DNA of 64,000 nt from Bacteroidales bacterium. GTDB taxonomy: Bacteria; Bacteroidota; Bacteroidia; Bacteroidales; F082. The position numbers and the translations under genes are program-made. Numbering within the stretch: position 1 is the stretch's first letter; each line of letters opens with the position of its first letter. Location of the stretch: NCBI GenBank assembly GCA_017549805.1, contig JAFYNJ010000016.1, forward strand, positions 1 through 64,000. Reading direction: 5' to 3'. Below, piece by piece: positions 63,104-64,000 of the stretch. Under the pieces are notes generated by a model. It was not told where the DNA came from. It searched no databases and saw nothing but the letters and a program-made list of their open reading frames with translations.

Positions 63104-64000
63104 TTAGTAATACCTGTAGCTCTTCACCTGACCGATATGGCGTGCCAGACGGACCACCTGGTTGCTGTAGCCGAACTCGTTGTCATACCACAGGTACAGG
63201 ATCACGGTCTTGCCGTCTTCGCTGACCTTGGTGGCCGGCGCATCGAAGATACAGGCGCAGCTGTCGCCGATACCGTCGCTTGAGACGAACTCGGTGTTGC
63301 TACTGAATCGGATCTGCTCAATGAGGTTGCCCTCCAAGCAGGCCTTACGGAAGGCTTCGTTCACCTCTTCGACGGTGGTCTCGCGCTCCAGGTCGAGAGC
63401 GAGGACAGCCAAGGAGACATCGGGCGTAGGCACACGCACGGCGTTGCTCGTCAGCTTGCCCTTCAGTTCGGGAATGGCCTTGGCAGCAGCCTTGCCGGCA
63501 CCGGTCTCGGTGATAACCATGTTCAACGGGGCCGAACGACCACGACGCTCTTTCTTGTGGTAGTTGTCCAGCAAGTTCTGGTCGTTGGTGTAGCTGTGGA
63601 TGGTCTCGATGTGACCCTTCACGATGCCGAAGTTCTTCAGCATAACCTCAAGGCCAGGAACGATAGCGTTGGTGGTACAGCTGGCGGCTGAGAAGATGGT
63701 CTCCTTTTCAAGGTCAAGTGTGTCTTGGTTGACACCATAAACGACATTCGGGATGTCGCCTTTACCAGGAGCAGTGAGCAGGACCTTGCTGACACCCTTG
63801 GCCTGAAGGTGACGTGACAACGACTCTCTGTCGCGGAAAGCACCCGTGTTGTCGATCAGCAAGGCATCGTTGATGCCATATTGCGTATAGTCAAGATCTT
63901 CGGGATTCTTAGCTTCGAGGAATAGGATCTTCTGACCGTTGACCATCATGGCATTCTCCTCTAACAGCGGATAGCACACACCATGGAAGTAACGATGCAC
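63104..64000 (-). CDS. gap: Glyceraldehyde-3-phosphate dehydrogenase, long form (5' end off window)
   Basis: Glycolytic enzyme oxidising glyceraldehyde-3-phosphate with NAD(P). The catalytic Cys is in FSAASCTTNAIVPGLEV; HSYTNDQNLLDNYHKKERRG and the end LYLWYDNEFGYSNQVVRLA follow. These insertions match the ~480-residue form of Actinobacteria and Bacteroidota rather than the ~335-residue GapA. The 298 visible residues begin inside the NAD domain (MVNGQKILFLEAKNPEDLDY near 18), so the true start lies beyond 64000; the GTG at the edge is not a start. Confidence 0.92.
   Translation of the reverse strand: MHRYFHGVCYPLLEENAMMVNGQKILFLEAKNPEDLDYTQYGINDALLIDNTGAFRDRESLSRHLQAKGVSKVLLTAPGKGDIPNVVYGVNQDTLDLEKETIFSAASCTTNAIVPGLEVMLKNFGIVKGHIETIHSYTNDQNLLDNYHKKERRGRSAPLNMVITETGAGKAAAKAIPELKGKLTSNAVRVPTPDVSLAVLALDLERETTVEEVNEAFRKACLEGNLIEQIRFSSNTEFVSSDGIGDSCACIFDAPATKVSEDGKTVILYLWYDNEFGYSNQVVRLARHIGQVKSYRYY

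Overview
The window reads as chromosomal DNA of an anaerobic Bacteroidales bacterium of the Bacteroidota, probably gut-associated. Three things point there. Upstream regions carry the Bacteroidota -7 promoter box TAnnTTTG (TATCTTTG, TAAATTTG, TAATTTTG), sometimes with a TTTG/TTG about 20 bases further up. Lineage genes are present: PorQ and two proteins with type IX secretion tails, the long NusB, DUF349 and DUF3127 proteins, a second LpxD beside efp, and a DoxX-thioredoxin fusion. Reverse rubrerythrin plus ferritin suggests an anaerobe, and GH109, GH29 and galactose genes suggest growth on host glycans. I see no rRNA, tRNA, CRISPR, phage or insertion sequence, and no gene-free stretch longer than 300 bases.

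Layout: 1-6.6 kb holds clpC (cut by the left edge), gyrA, a TPR protein and a DUF3127 protein with an SSB-like tip. 6.6-16.7 kb holds a GalNAc-kinase-like gene divergent from a GH109 lipoprotein, a glycosyltransferase, a flippase, two small exported proteins, parE and a double TonB_C protein. 16.7-24.2 kb holds a prolyl oligopeptidase, a compact aroC, a DUF349 protein and the pair amgK-rapZ fusion/murU for cell-wall sugar recycling. 24.2-31 kb holds an AddB-like nuclease, an EEP phosphohydrolase, aat, a sirtuin and an alpha-L-fucosidase. 31-36.4 kb holds a T9SS cargo and a galactose operon (galK, sugar-1-P nucleotidyltransferase, galM, MFS transporter). 36.4-48.4 kb holds DUF1846, redox and small lipoprotein genes, smpB, a beta-helix lipoprotein, lpxD-efp, porQ-recF-dciA, nusB, reverse rubrerythrin and ferritin. 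48.4-64 kb holds a secreted subtilase, trmD, rplS, gltS, a split chromate transporter, fadD, an EamA transporter, a ClpB lacking its N-domain, yidC-DUF2750-trkH, and gap (cut by the right edge).

The most unusual feature is a dispersed family of 7-base tandem arrays at twelve loci. Each locus uses one heptamer word (GATAARA, GGTGARA, ACGGARA, GTTAGRA, GACAGRA or GTTKAGA; one locus mixes two words), often with an A/G choice at position 6. Arrays sit at gene ends, often as two facing arrays that form a hairpin between genes. They also enter coding sequence: they supply the last residues and stop codons of several proteins, and one five-unit array lies in frame between the two domains of the AmgK-RapZ fusion, where gain or loss of one unit would shift the frame. 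I do not recognise a named family for these arrays.
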